A stretch of 64,000 bases of DNA from Pelobates cultripes. Its lineage: Eukaryota > Chordata > Amphibia > Anura > Pelobatidae. This document shows, piece after piece, positions 45,286 to 61,480 of the stretch. Each line of letters begins with the position of its first letter. The stretch's first letter is position 1. The notes below the pieces were generated by a model. That model saw nothing but the letters and a program-made list of their open reading frames with translations. It did not search any database and was not told where the DNA came from. Made by a program: the position numbers and the translations under genes. The stretch is from positions 137,606,122 through 137,670,121 of the forward strand of contig OW240916.1 in the NCBI GenBank assembly GCA_933207985.1, given 5' to 3'.

Positions 45286-47439
45286 GTGGTTTATCTATAT
45301 ATCTATATTTATCTATACTTATATCTAAAATCAGTTTGCCAAACCTGCATTTCTGTTGCTGCCCAATCACATATTTCCCATTGCAGCTCAATGAGAAGTC
45401 TTTGCAAGGCAGATGCTCTGAGCAATTGCCTACCTCTTGAATTTATCTCCACTGAGCTAAACAGCCATGAAGTAAGAGAACTGCTTTCCAGGTTCACAGA
45501 CAGAGGGTGTGACAAGGTTAATATATGAAAGTGACAATTTGTTTTGAAACATGCACTTATTGTAAAGTGAAAACAGATTACAAACTCTTGACACAACGTT
45601 GAAGTGCTTTAAGAGTCTGGAGTGTCCCTTTAACCTTTCAATGCTGAAGAAGCATTTCACATCTTACAATGTTACTTCTGCACAAAGGGTAGCACAGCCT
45701 AACATATAAATTTATGCGGTCACATAGGGCATAGATACACATACATGTAACCATACTACAGAAATGTGTATGGAAGTCTCACAAATAATAAGTAATAAAG
45801 GCTATTTAATAAACAAAAATGGAAAAGTATTCTATTCACCTTGAAGAAAACCCACAAAATGTACTACAGTTCGATGTGTGTATCAGGCAAACACTGATAG
45901 TCTCTTTTTTTTTTAAACATCACATCAGTGCTTGTGATTATTGGGAATGTATAATTTTACATAAATTCTACATTTACTTGCATGTGTCATTTATCGATTC
46001 TACAGTGCTCCATAATATACTTCTACTTATTAATCAGATGTAAATAACAACATCAATACATAATCAATTGTAAAGTATACTCCTGGGGGTGAACTATTGT
46101 TACATTAAATGTTGTTATACAAGTTCCACTGGTTAAACATGTTTTATTTGGATTATTAACGAAGAGCAATTATGGGGCAAAAGGGAATCAGTTAACAAGC
46201 AAACTTTTTAAAATGCCCCTAATAAATATTGCGCTTATAGAAATTTGTTTTCTTTGGCTCAATGTTTATAACTTGCAATCTATTTCGGCTTCCAGGTTGG
46301 GGCTCACACATAATTATGAACCATTGGTGGATATTGTATAGATCTAATTATAGACCACTCTTCTTAACTTTTGCAAAAAATCTTTAAAGGAGATTAGTTA
46401 CTATATTGTAAATCTAACACAGATTTATTTCTGTGATTAATATAGACACATTGCATTATCCAGGAAATTGACTAGATCATAGTGGTAAAGTCCAACAAAG
46501 TCTCCAAATGCACATATTTTCCCATAATAGAAAAAACATTTTCAAAAGATCAAAACATTATGTTCACATATGTTAGGGAATGGGAAAAAGAGGAAGAATG
46601 TACAACAAATGAAAAAAGCAGCACCAGAACACAAATGCTGAGACAATGGGGGAAGTGAGGGTGGGGGGGATATAATGGGGAATTACGGAAACTTTCCATC
46701 CTGCTCACCCTTTGGACACGACCATTACCTTGGGTATCCAAATACTCACAGCATTTAATTTTGTCTTGTAGTCCACCATTCTTTCTTGAATTGTTTCCTC
46801 AGGTGGTCGATTCCACACCCTCACCACTCCCTGCATAAAAAAGTTTTGTTTTAAACTGCCCATCCCTTAGATTTTAGATACCCCTTTCTTAGCTGTTGCA
46901 GCTGCCGCAAACAACACGCCAACATCTGTTGTTTGGTGCATACAATTGATAATTGTAGAGAGTCTCCAGCTACTCTGGGGCATAATAACCACAATTCATG
47001 AAATACACTTAACAATAGACTATCTAGAATATATTTTCATGAAGACAATTCGATTTTAAGAATTCTATCTTCTAACCAACGAACGATTTAAAGAATATAA
47101 AAATCAATATTAGAAAACTTCATTGCAATGCATGAAAGGGAATGGATTCAAGACACGGACACCAAAGGATTTATTATAAAAGAAGCATACAAGACAATCT
47201 GCTCTTCATGATCTGTAACAACTAATACAGGGTTTAAGTAGACTTCAACGTGTGGGGGATAGAGGTGAAAGACTGAGCAGGATGGTTAAGTGTGCATGAA
47301 ATGTGACACAGAGGAAATGTAAGTGAGAATGATACAAAAAAATTGCAATTTCCAGTTTGTCTTTGGTGCTTGGACTAATATTCTATATAAATAGGATACA
47401 AGAAGGATACTGTATCACAATATATGTTCTTAGTCATAC
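45286..47439. other. Rest of the long intron, degenerate repeats
   Basis: About 45320-45640 is a decayed dispersed repeat ending GTCCCTTTAA, like a piggyBac MITE end. About 46750-46880 is a repeat like that at 10535 (GTCGATTCCACACCCTCACC). A poly-T and GGGGGG stretch are near 46655-46675. No exon is seen. Confidence 0.45.
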
Positions 47440-47607
47440 CGTCAGCTCCATGTCATCATCTTCTTTATCCTTGACAGTCTTGTCAGGCTCTTCAACTTCT
47501 TTCTCTTGCAGATCTATTTCGTTAGCCTGAGACATATAGGGCATTTCATCTTTGTTTTTGAATTCTAGGCTGAGAATGGAGGGAGGTAGTAGAATTCCTA
47601 GAATGAC
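47440..47607 (-). CDS. trpm3: trpm3 exon: pre-S1 hydrophobic segment and acidic linker
   Basis: The exon has 56 whole codons, acceptor TTTTTGTTGTAG and donor GTATGACTAAG. It opens [20 protein letters not shown], continues [17 protein letters not shown] and ends with an acidic/lysine run ...[10 protein letters not shown]. The hydrophobic first 16 residues precede S1 proper. [10 protein letters not shown] is a TRPM3 marker; TRPM1 has a different linker here. Confidence 0.96.
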
Positions 47608-49156
<1,549 letters not shown>

Positions 49157-50720
49157 GGGCCGCCATCAGGGAGTGACAACCATGACTGTTGTCATGGGCC
49201 CTGCGGTCCCGTGGGCCCCAGGCACCCAGGCCCCTATTCCCAATGTGCACACCCATATATATAGTGAGTATTGTGAGGGAGCACATCAGGTGGCCCATGC
49301 ACTTAGGGGCCCGATCAGTGCTGTGGATTTCCAGTTGCTAGACTGGGCCCCTTTAAGGATCCTGGCAGTGCTGGGAGGAAGTGAGCTCACTTCCTCCCAA
49401 CTAACACCTGCGCGGGAGGAAGCACTGGGGAGTGAGAGGAGGATTGAGAGCCAAACCCATATCAGCACAAACCAGCAGAGTCCACCCTCCTGCAGCCAAA
49501 AGGTAAGAAACAGGAGGGGGGGTTACCAGAGTTACCAGAGTTTTTGTGTGTATCTGTCAGTGTGTATCATTGTATCTGGGTGTTAGTGTGCACTTGAATG
49601 TATGTTATTGTTTTTTTTACACATGCCTGTATTCTTTTGTTTTATTATATTTCATTATTTTATAGCAGTGCTGCAGCTTTATGTTCATGCTTTCTAGTGA
49701 CCTTGTATTTGATTTTTATGTACACTTTTTTTTTTACTGAGTTGATATGCCCCATTTTTTTTGTTTTAGCTGGGCTCTATTTACCTGTTTTGATCAGATT
49801 GTTGCTGTTTGTTTTGGTAATTTTGTTGCAATGTGAATCTTTTCTATTAGAATGCAACAATTATCAGAGTCACGTTGTGTACCTTTTTATCTTGCACACC
49901 CCATCTGATATTTTATTATGTGCATGACCCATTTTCTTTTCTTTTTTTATTGCTGGAGCGCTCACACTGTCTTTGTTTTAAGAGATTCTCAACTAAAGTT
50001 AATTTTATTTGGTGTGAATCCCATAGACTTGATTATTTTATTGTTTCTCTACTTTTAAAACCATATATTTTATTAATATTTTGGTTTTATGTTTATCTGT
50101 GTCTGTGTGTATGAGTATCTGTGTGTGTGTGTGTGTGTGTGTGTGTAGCTGTATGTATCTGTGTCAATGTGCATCTGAGTGTATGTGTGTCTGTTTGTAT
50201 CAGAGTGTCAGTGTATGCATCTAAGGTGTATGTGTGTGTCTGTATGTATATGTGTGTCAGTTAGCACCGGAGTGTGTATATGTGTGTGTGTCTGTATATT
50301 TGCATGTATGTCAGTGTCTGTATCTCATATGTATGTGCGTGTATGTGTGTCTGTGTGTGTATCTGTGTGTCTGTATGTATCTGTGTCAGTTGGCATCTGT
50401 GTATGTTTGTGTATCTGTGTCAGTGTGCATTTTAGTGTGCATGTGTGTAAGTATGTGTCAATTTGTGCTTCTGTGTGTGTGTAACTGTGTGTGTGTATTT
50501 GTATGTATGTCAATGTGTGTATGAGTATGTGTGTGTATACACTACACACAAATGCACGCCTGCATTCAAATACCAACATTCACATACACACATACTCCTT
50601 ACAAAAACATGCTTACATTTAAACACACATACACTGCTGATTGCTAAATTAAGCCCTGCAAGAAAGGGCAAATTGTAGATCCACAGCTAGCAAAGCATTC
50701 TGGGACTCGTACAACAGATG
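49157..50720 (+). repeat. Dispersed repeat with GTGTCTGTATG tract
   Basis: It starts CAGGGCCGCCATCAGGGAGT and includes CATGGGCCCTGCGGTCCCGT, GACTGGGCCCC and CTTCCTCCCAACTAACACC, matching the 40640 copy. After a T-rich part comes a GTGT/CTGTATG tract (50095-50530), then CACGCCTGCATTCAAATACC and ATTCTGGGACTCGTACAACA, shared with 9353-9515. The right boundary may reach about 50885. Probably a non-autonomous DNA element; class uncertain. Confidence 0.7.
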
Positions 50721-52441
50721 CTGATCTACATTTTGGCCACATTACACACACTGTATCCACTAAACACACACTGTGCATTGACTACACACTGCATCCTTGT
50801 GGGCTGATTTAGAGGCAGGTTCTGTGGGTGGACTTGTGGGTGGGCTCTGGGGGCCCAGACCATGAGCTTTGTCAGGGGCCCCAACAATTGGCAGTGTGGC
50901 AGGTAACTCATATGTGGCAATGTAAATACAGCAGCCCTTACGAAGACAATTATAAACCAATGTGGGCTAACAAGAGTAAAGTAGCCCAATGCGTTTTATA
51001 TACAAAACATCCTCCATGGGGGACGGGGCCGGGCCACCGGGCCGAACAGACGCAATATGCATGGGCTCCAGCACTAACCCGAGCAAAAAGGCACAAAAGG
51101 CCGTTCCAGACTGCTAAAAAGTCGGATATCCCGACAACAATTAACAGGGAACAACCCCAGCGCATCTCGGACGCCGGCACAAAGCATGTCACAAGCCGGA
51201 CGGGCAATGGAGGCCGTGCCGGGCCTACACGCGGCAGAGCACCCGACCGCGGCCACAACACGCGGCATGGCGCCGCAGAGAGGCGCAGACCTGAAACACC
51301 GAAGCGGGAGAGACGCCGCATGGATAATCCCTCCCGACATGAGTTCACCCCCGGCCCTGGCCCCCCCCGGCCGGTGGGGTTTATCCCGGCCACATGGCGG
51401 CGACCCATGCCGCGTGGGGTGCGCGCTGGCCGCCTACACTGGCAAAAGCTGTATGTGAAGCAGCAAGCCAGCAGAAGTGGACATTAACACGGAGGGAAAG
51501 GAGAGCTCGAGCGGGGAGGCACACAGACCCTGAATTAACAGAGGCCGCTCACTGCCTGAAAAACGGCCCTCCCTGGGAAAGATCACCTGCACTTCTATGG
51601 AACTGCCCCAACACAGCTCAACATACCTGGAGGATCACAGTAAAATTTAACAGGGGGGACTGACATGGACGGCTCATGCAGGCCCAGGTGATACTGAGCG
51701 CTGGTCAGGACCTGCGCACTGCCCACATGCCGACCGGAGCAGTGAGTACCCCAGTCTCTGGGTATGGGGGGTCCCCGGAGAACCATGTCCCCGCTGCCGT
51801 GAGACCTGTGCGGCAGGAGTGCGCTGCCCTGCCGGCGGACCGGTGGCCGTGAGGGTTGAGTACCAGCATTGAGTGTGAGGCCGGCACTGGGAGAGACACG
51901 GGAGTGCTTGCTCCATAGGAAACAACTAGGTGCTGGGGAAGTGAAGGTGGCGAGAGAGCTGCGGACTTTGTGGTGGGGTCCAGTGGACAATCTCTGCCCC
52001 TGAGTGCCCACGGCACTGCGGAGGACCCGGCCAGTGGGCAGGGGGCGGTGTGGGGTGAACGGAGGAAGGCTCGGTGACCTGAGGACTGCACCGTAGCTGA
52101 GACATGTTGGGCCTCCCTCAGACTGCCTTACAGCCTCCACACAAGTTACTACCAGCCTTGCTCCCATATTGTTAGAGTTCTTATTATTGATTTCTATTCT
52201 TTATGCATTCATTATTATTGCATGCCTGTGTCAGAATTCACTAGGTGCTGCTATAGGACAAACAGTTATGATCTATTACAGCCTCACGTTGCCTGCTTAA
52301 TATATTATATTAGTCATGTATATGCTGTCTATGCAGCAGAGCCCATATGAGCTAAAGTTTACGGTCGCAAATTATTGCACACACTACCTCACTCGGAATA
52401 GCTGTAAGCAATATGAAAGGCCTTGCTTTTTCATTATACTC

Positions 52442-52790
52442 TTAGATAGTCTTATCAAACGTCACTGCCTCTATAAGCCCCTTTACTGCAACACTGCATT
52501 TCTTTAAGGGCCTATTAGGGATTGACCTAAACTGTTATTTGCCTAACTTAAGTTTGACCTGTTAATTCAACAGCACACTAACTTCGGCTGGGATTTAGTT
52601 AATTCCCTATTTTACCAGATAGTCATACCAAACGTCGCTGCCTCTATATACCTCCTTATTGTAACACTGTATTTCTATGAGGCTTCGGTGAGGATTGACC
52701 TAAACTGTTATTTGCCCTAAGTAAGTTAGACCTGTCAATACAACAGAATGCTTACTTCGGTAAAGATTTAGTTAATCATATTTTTGTCAT
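52442..52790. repeat. Two tandem units of about 175 bp
   Basis: TAGTCTTATCAAACGTCACTGCCTCTATA and, 175 bases on, TAGTCATACCAAACGTCGCTGCCTCTATA each lead into GATTGACCTAAACTGTTATT and GATTTAGTTAAT. Two diverged tandem copies in the 3' half of the retroelement. Confidence 0.85.
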
Positions 52791-52998
52791 ACGCAGACTG
52801 ATGCACGATATATGTTCACGATGAGAAATTCCGCATCAGCAACCGCGACTGAGCAATTAGCCAGACACATACAATTAAATGCCTTTCATAATGTTATAAA
52901 GGTTGGAACACAACACCAGAACACTACTGTCACATGTTTGTTTTAGGCCTAGACATATAAATCCTCGCAAAGTTTATGCACGTTTAAATGATCTGATA

Positions 52999-53125
52999 TA
53001 CCCGCCTCTGCGCAGGCGACCATCTGCATATATCTTCGTATACAAATACCCGCGCCTCTGCGCAGGCGACCATCTGCATATATCTTCATATACAAATACC
53101 CGCGCCTCTGCGTAGGCGACTACAT
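52999..53125. repeat. Tandem units of about 50 bp
   Basis: CCCGCGCCTCTGCGCAGGCG followed by ACCATCTGCATATATCTTC is present twice nearly exactly, and a third unit begins at about 53099 but diverges. It lies near the 3' end of the retroelement. Confidence 0.88.
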
Positions 53126-53203
53126 GCTTTAACGTAAATATGTTTGATGTACGAGCATATGACATGACATCAATAAAAATATTCAAAACAAAACATCCTC
53201 CAT

Positions 53204-55327
53204 TCTTCAGTCACTTAAGCAACTAATGGAAACTGGGTTGTCCTGTGTACTTCATAAGGAAGATTAATTCAAATAGGTTTATTCACTATGCAGCAATTCA
53301 AGGGGAAATAAAAACAGAACTTCAAAATTTAGGCAAACATTTTGATTTGTAAAATTTCTCAAAGAGAAATAAAGTCACCACAATATAACAATTTATCTTT
53401 CAGACGATTACAGTTCAGTGTTTAGAGTAGGCATGTTGCTAGGTGGCATTAAGACGACTTCTGCCCAAAGATCAAATGTATAGCCATTCACACAATTGTT
53501 TATTTAAGCTCCTCCTCAAACCCACCCATTCAAAATCGAAAAACTCATTTGACTTCAACCACCTCTTCCTTTTGATCCTTACCTCAACCCCCTCATTTGT
53601 TCCTCTCATTTAACCCTCACACCTCATGTGTTATCCCCATGGCCAACCTCCCATCTATGTCTTCTCCTCACAAACCTCTCCCTTACCATTCTCTCGTGTT
53701 GTTGTCCTTTCATCAGCCTGTGCACAATGATTACCTCCCCACCCGGCTCACTCACTGCACAAAAGCATGACAGATTATTAAGGCTGTCAGCTTTCAAACA
53801 CTTTCTGAACCAAGATGCATGTATATGGCTGAAGGATCCTGTCATGGGGTATAGATGAGTTTTTCTAATGTATTTAAGTATAATTCATTTTAAAGAGTTG
53901 CTATTTCCGTTCAAAACTTGATGAAATAATTATTATTAAAAAAAGGATAGATTTGAGGTGACTGGTGTCCTTTAATTTCTTCAGTGAGGCTCTGTTTGGA
54001 GTGTCTCTATGGCTGCTTATATTTATTATTTATCATATATTAATAACTTATCCATTTGACAATATGTATCTTGCACAATTTTATTTCTTTATGGTGTCTA
54101 GGTGCAGTTCGTTATTTACACATTGGGGAAGCAACAGCCTACCACATTCTTTAAATACACTTTTTTGTGATCTTATGTGCATCTTTGTATTTGGGGTTTA
54201 GATTCCATTAACTGTTTCCTAAAAGTAAGTTGCACATTAATATCAGCAATGTACAAATGACTTACCTGTTCTACTTTAAGACTTTTTCTTGATAAGTGTT
54301 GTGTTTAGACTTAAAGTGTAACTAAGTACATGACATATACTAGATTAATCTTCTAGAGTGCTTCTAAAGAACAAAATTGATTAATAATATCTAAATTATT
54401 CGAAAATTTTCAATTTGATGTGGATCAGCTACTGAACTACGGATAAATGTCAAGAGCAGATTTGGAAATTTACGTTTGACTGCTCTTTTGTAGCACTTCA
54501 AAAAAAATAAAAATTTGAGGATTGTTTCTGGCCTAAGTGGGTTGGCCTTAAACGATAGGCAGACATCCTGGTATGTATTCACATCAGGGTGCTCTGCCAG
54601 TAAAGGGGTTCTGCCCCTCAGGAGTTGAGACAGTGATGCGATTGCGTCACTTTACCTCCCTCTCACAAGCGTCCTGATTCTCTGGATTCTGGAGTTGGAA
54701 GGTATTTTGTTAACTTGAAGGTTCTAATCACAAAAATAATCTAGAATGTATGTATACATTTTAGCATCAAGGTGCATTTTCAATAGAACTAACAGGCTTA
54801 ATGTAAATCATTAAAAAGAGTCTCAGATCATTATTCGCCTCCACCAAGGACAGAACTATCTCCCCAAACTGGAGCACATCTAACAGGGCACTGGACTATT
54901 GGAACAGTTTTGTTTCCTTCCACAGCAGCCATGGGACTGGGAGGGTGTTATTGCACTTTACTAAAAATGTTATTATATTAATAAGTCAATTGCATGAAAT
55001 GTGTGTGTCCAATCACCAATACTGATTGCTAACATTACTTGGCAAAGAAGAAGTTCACCAAAAGTGAAATATAACAGTTTATGTGATGTACTTACTTAAA
55101 ATGTTGGATACATGCCAATTTAGCACTTTCAGTTATTACTTATGAAATCATCTCCCATTGATTAACTAGACTAAACACAAGTTTGATTCTTTTCTTTGAG
55201 CTGATAAAAAAAGTAAATCAGTCTAACAGTTCATCCACCAATCCATCCAATCTCTCTGCCACTTAATTTTTCCTTTGTAATCAGCTATATTCCATTCAAT
55301 TTATTTTCTATAAATATGTTTAACAAT

Positions 55328-55373
<46 letters not shown>

Positions 55374-55500
55374 TTTAGAGGTTGTAGTTGCTTTAACCCC
55401 TGTATCACAACTAAACTTTGAATTATATGTGTCGTCTTGCTCAGAAATGCTTTAGACTTGAGAAAGGAATATCATTAAAATATTCTGGGTGAGGCACCCC
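53204..55500. other. Intron sequence with repeat pieces
   Basis: About 54590-54710 is related to the repeat at 4250-4480. 55329-55369 is a TA microsatellite. A C/T-rich stretch at 53500-53760 has no recognised motif. No exon is found. Confidence 0.5.
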
Positions 55501-56809
55501 CCAATGGGTGGAGATAGAGAGATGCCTCTTAAAACCATATAAGCTTGCCAACCTCATGTGGCTGCCCAAACACTTCCGCCCTCCCTTGCCTACAGCCTCC
55601 ATTCTGGTTACGCTTCGCTTTCATCTATGGGATAGATACAGAGCTACACTCAGCTCACAGACCGCACTTTCGCCAGCCACCCCGATAGCAGCACTACCTT
55701 ACTGCATACCTACTTTTCATACTAAACCATGACCTTATGCATTTGCACCACATCCTCCCACAGGGAGAACTACTAGAATTTTCCAGACTGAGGGATGTGC
55801 AAGGGCTACCCCAGACCTCACAATTCTCACATATGCAGCTGAGTTCGTTCCTCCACAAACTAGCTCACGCAGAACCAAAACCGGACCCAGAGAAGGGAAA
55901 CCTCATGTCGTGGGAACAAATATGCATTACTGGGGTATTACCACCTTTTTGTAAACCTACCTCCATGTGCTACCAACTCCTAGCGAAACAATCTCCCCTT
56001 CCCCTCCACTAAAATTGTACAACAATGGAATGTTGACCTAGGATTAGATATTACCCAACAGCAATGGAATACTTTATTCAAAGATACTGGCCAACTGCTT
56101 AAGACCGCCACTCTGGCAGAACAACAGAGGAAAGTCATATATGGGAGGTATATGGTACCCACAAGGCTTCACAAATTCTACCCAACTAGCTCCTCCACCT
56201 GCTGGAGATGTGGTGAAGCAGAGGGAGATATCCTCCAAATATGGTGGAACTGTCCATCTCTCAGACCAGGCCCAGCCCTCACCCTACCTTTCAAGCCCCA
56301 TGTGTAGCCTTACTCCTTCCGAGTGGGATACCCAGGGCTAAAAGGAAACTCCTCTTCCATGTTCTTCTGACAGCTCAGAAATCTATTGCAAGGGCATGGA
56401 AATCCACACATTGCCCAACCCTCTCTAGATTGCTCACAGATGTAAACGATCAAAGAGCATATGAAAGAGCATATAGTAAATTGTGGCCCCCATCTCGGAC
56501 AACAAAACAAGCCTGGGAGGTATGGGACACATGGAGAGCGGTACACCAGGTACATATAAGTGCTGAAGCTGTGGAATGGCGCTGAGACCTGTAGTGGCAA
56601 TATGATGCTTACTATGCTGATGTTTGACCAACCGCAAGGCGTTGTACTGTGCCTGATGATTAATGGACATTGCATTACTCTGTACTGTTTGCATATTTAC
56701 GTATCTGCTGGACCCCCCCTTTTTTCCTTCTGTACCCCCCCATTCCCCCCACGGTCAATCGTTGACAAGAGAAGAGAAAACTGGTAATAAAAATTGTCAA
56801 ATAAAAAAT
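55500..56809 (+). mobile_element. L1/Tx1-type LINE, 3' part
   Basis: The C-terminal third of ORF2 is followed by a short 3' region ending GGTAATAAAAATTGTCAAAT, near 56809. It lies in the opposite strand to trpm3 and ends about 90 bases below the donor of exon 56901. The endonuclease and RT core are missing, as usual for 5' truncation. Confidence 0.78.
55508..56585 (+). pseudogene. L1/Tx1 ORF2 C-terminus, frameshifted
   Basis: Frame pieces read ANLMWLPKHFRPPLPTAS, then GELLEFSRLRDVQGLPQTSQ, and VIYGRYMVPTRLHKFYPTSS in a third frame. CWRCGEAEGD...IWWNCP at about 56200-56259 is the zinc-knuckle motif, but the histidine is read as glutamine. The tail carries KQAWEVWDTWRAV. At least three frameshifts. 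Confidence 0.8.
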
Positions 56810-56860
56810 ATATATATATATATATATAATATATATAAAAAAAAGGTATTAAAGGTATTA

Positions 56861-57193
<333 letters not shown>

Positions 57194-57420
57194 TTACAGG
57201 AAAAAATCTAATTTTAGATTTTCAGATCACTTTTTGTAATTTGCCAAATATAGTTTTCTACACACCATGCCAGCACTCCCCCCAAAAAACAAAACAGCCC
57301 TTCCATGGGTAATATAATCTGTCACATTATACCATGAGAAACAAATTGTGTGTTCTTCAAGGAAATGCAAAATTCTAATCTTCCTTATGCACTGTCATTT
57401 CTTGTTAAATCACAATTTAA

Positions 57421-57617
57421 TCAGGGTTATTCAGTGAAGCTAGAATTCAATATGAATTCAAAGGGAATTTCAAATTTAAAACCAAAGTAACCCGAAATGG
57501 AAGCACCGATGAGTTGGGAATGTTTCCTGTTTTTTTTAATTTTGACCTTAAGTTTTAAACTTACTGGGAATTTAACTATCCCAGTTACTTTGAATTCTCA
57601 CTATAGTTAATAATCCT
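57421..57617. mobile_element. Palindromic MITE
   Basis: AGGGTTATTCAGTGAAGCTAGAATTCAA at the left is matched, inverted, by TTTGAATTCTCACTATAGTTAATAATCCT at the right. The centre has AATTTCAAATTTAAAAC and AAGTTTTAAACTTACTGGGA, also inverted. AT-rich and non-coding. Confidence 0.65.
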
Positions 57618-58025
57618 GTATATTTTTATCATAAAGATTAAATTTTTCGGGTGCTGAGACTTTTTTTGTAATTGCTAGGCCATTTTTCAGCCTGGAGAAA
57701 ATCAAAGAGGTTTCAGTTACGAGCATCCCTCTGATATTTTGCCACAGAAAAACAATGGGAAAAGAAAAATGACTTTCTGCAAGGGAAAATCTATGCTCTG
57801 ATGGAGTAGATCACAGGACAATTTAGCCTATAGTACCTTTCTATACTAGCAAAGTTATTTTCATTTGTTAGATGTAATTGAATTACAACAGATGCCCACC
57901 CACTCACTTTAGGACTGGCTAAAGACAGTGCCTGTCCGGGTTTACATTTGTTTTACCTATTTGATGTGCACTTTTGACTTCTTTTAGGATATTAATTATT
58001 ACGACTATAATTTTTAAAGGAAGAT

Positions 58026-58108
58026 GTTATTATTATTATTATTATTATTACTAGTAGTAGTTTATTATTTATATAGCGCCAGCAAGTTCTGTAGCACTGT
58101 ACAACGTT
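58026..58108 (-). mobile_element. L2-type LINE 3' tail, 5' truncated
   Basis: On the minus strand it reads GTACAGTGCTACAGAACTTG, GGCGCTATATAAATAATAAA and a tail of ATA units, the 3' end of the L2 family. Only the tail is present. 57618-58025 and 58109-58818 hold nothing else recognised. Confidence 0.7.
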
Positions 58109-58818
58109 CACTCTCTGAAGCATACCATCTAAGCACTATCTCTATTATTCTGATCTAACTCTATGGAAGGACTATTTTGTCCAAAGAGTAATTAATGCAG
58201 TTGCCAATGTTCTTAAATAAGGGGTAGGACCAACAATATTTTCAGGTCATTCTCTTGAAAGAAAAGCTTAGGGATAGGGAGTAATGTATTTGCCACTTCA
58301 AGGTTATATATTTTTGCACTGATTTAAGAATAGGTGTGAGATTAGATGCACTATTTAAAGCCCTTTCTAGTATGGTCTTTGGCTATTGGAAAGAAACTAT
58401 AGAGGCTTAGTTTTGCACAATTCATGGTCACCCTTAGGGTAGAATCATTAGGGCAGAGTTACTGGTATCACGTTTAGTTACGTTACCTTTACAGCACTAC
58501 AAAATTGTGTATGAATAATGTATATCACTGAGAAAGTGATCACCAGTCCTATTTTAGAACAGATCTATAATTTACCTATAGTACAATTAATTTGCACCAT
58601 AACTACCAATTACGAAAAATCGCAATAAACAAACAAACATTAAATATTGTATGGTTGCATGGTCTGTTTTGCGGCTAATAATATTTTACAAATATGTTGG
58701 CACCACCAATTTGTTAAATTTTTGGGGTACAGGTCAGCTATTGATGTTAGAATAAGGCATTAAAGAGTTAGGTAATCAGATTATGTCATGGCAAAATGTT
58801 TTTATATATTGCACTTAC

Positions 58819-58848
58819 CTCCATCCCTAGTAGTTTCAAGGCTTTTGG
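58819..58848 (-). CDS. trpm3: trpm3 30-base microexon (PKALKLLGME)
   Basis: Ten whole codons between acceptor TTTCCTAACAG and donor GTAAGTGCAA read PKALKLLGME. It follows FGPKR from the upstream exon and precedes DDIP, so PKR-PKALKLLGME-DD matches the order known for TRPM1/3 proteins. Being phase 0 on both sides it can be skipped without a shift, and as I recall this segment is spliced variably in mammalian TRPM3. Confidence 0.93.
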
Positions 58849-60801
<1,953 letters not shown>

Positions 60802-60971
60802 CTATGGAAAAGCCATTTACTTAGTCAAAGACCATTAACAAAATAAAAGATAATAAGAGAGGGCTGACAGCAACATTTATAAACACAGCTCTATAAGTAT
60901 TATACTACATTTAAAGGAAATGAATTGAAATGCATGGACATAAATGAAATAGATTATTCTAGGTAATTCAC

Positions 60972-61007
60972 CTTAAAATAGATCCAACCGAAACCTGGAT
61001 ATTCTCG
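60972..61007 (-). CDS. trpm3: trpm3 36-base microexon (REYPGFGWIYFK)
   Basis: Twelve whole codons between TTCTTTCCAAG and GTGAATTACC read REYPGFGWIYFK, joining GNLPPDYR. The acceptor is AAG, weaker than CAG, which suits a cassette exon. TRPM1, as I remember it, lacks this segment, so it also supports TRPM3. The preceding exon (ending RDVKK in known proteins) is not found up to 64000. Confidence 0.93.
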
Positions 61008-61480
61008 CTTGGAAAGAAGACATAAATGAAATAAGAAGGTGCAGAAATCGATGGACACAACAGATGTTATCAAAACTGTTAACAACTTACTCAATGGCGT
61101 AAAAGCTCCCACAGCCCATTCAGATGAAACATTTCCTATTTTGCTTCAATAAATGTTTAAGTAATATTGCTCACTGAATCTAGTTACATAGTGAATTATA
61201 GTGCAATATTGCTAAAAAAAAAAAAACACACTTTTTTTTAAAGCTAAGTTAAGTGGTTTTGGTGTATAGATAACGGCCTTGCTGTCTCACTGCTCAATTC
61301 TCAGCCATTTAGGAGTTAAAACATGTTTGCTTCTGTTTATGCAGCCCTAGCAGCACCTCCCTTGGCTTTGACTCACACAGCCTACATAAAAAATGTTTTA
61401 ATTTTCAATAAGATGTTATCTGACTTTAGAGGTTTTTATCTCCTGCTCAACAAATTGAATTTTAATCACACACAAGAGAC
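61008..61480. repeat. Intron, then frog-type dispersed repeat
   Basis: From about 61240 the stretch GTTAAGTGGTTTTGGTGTATAG, CTCAATTCTCAGCCATTTAG and TTTTTATCTCCTGCTCAACA is a dispersed repeat related to the palindrome at 33697. The class (SINE or MITE) is uncertain. Confidence 0.55.

Larger units (their letters stand above)
51018..53187 (+). mobile_element. Retroelement with 16-bp TSD, internally deleted L1-like
   Basis: ACAAAACATCCTCCAT occurs at 51002-51017 and at 53188-53203. Between them lie 2170 bases: a GC-rich first part (to about 52170), then AT-rich sequence ending CATCAATAAAAATATTCAAA, a polyadenylation-signal-like end. A 16-bp duplication of variable-type sequence and a 3' A-rich end indicate LINE-type target-primed insertion. 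No endonuclease or RT is present, so it is either an internally deleted L1/Tx1 or a non-autonomous passenger. The GC-rich half has open frames on both strands without known motifs. Confidence 0.8.

Noticed and set aside
50828..52167. Overlapping open frames on both strands in GC-rich DNA (for example 50828-51487 plus, 51595-52167 minus)
   Set aside because: They lie mostly in the retroelement with a 16-bp duplication; high GC makes stops rare and no known motif is present.
52999..53125. CRISPR-like array
   Set aside because: Units are contiguous tandem copies without unique spacers, in a vertebrate retroelement.
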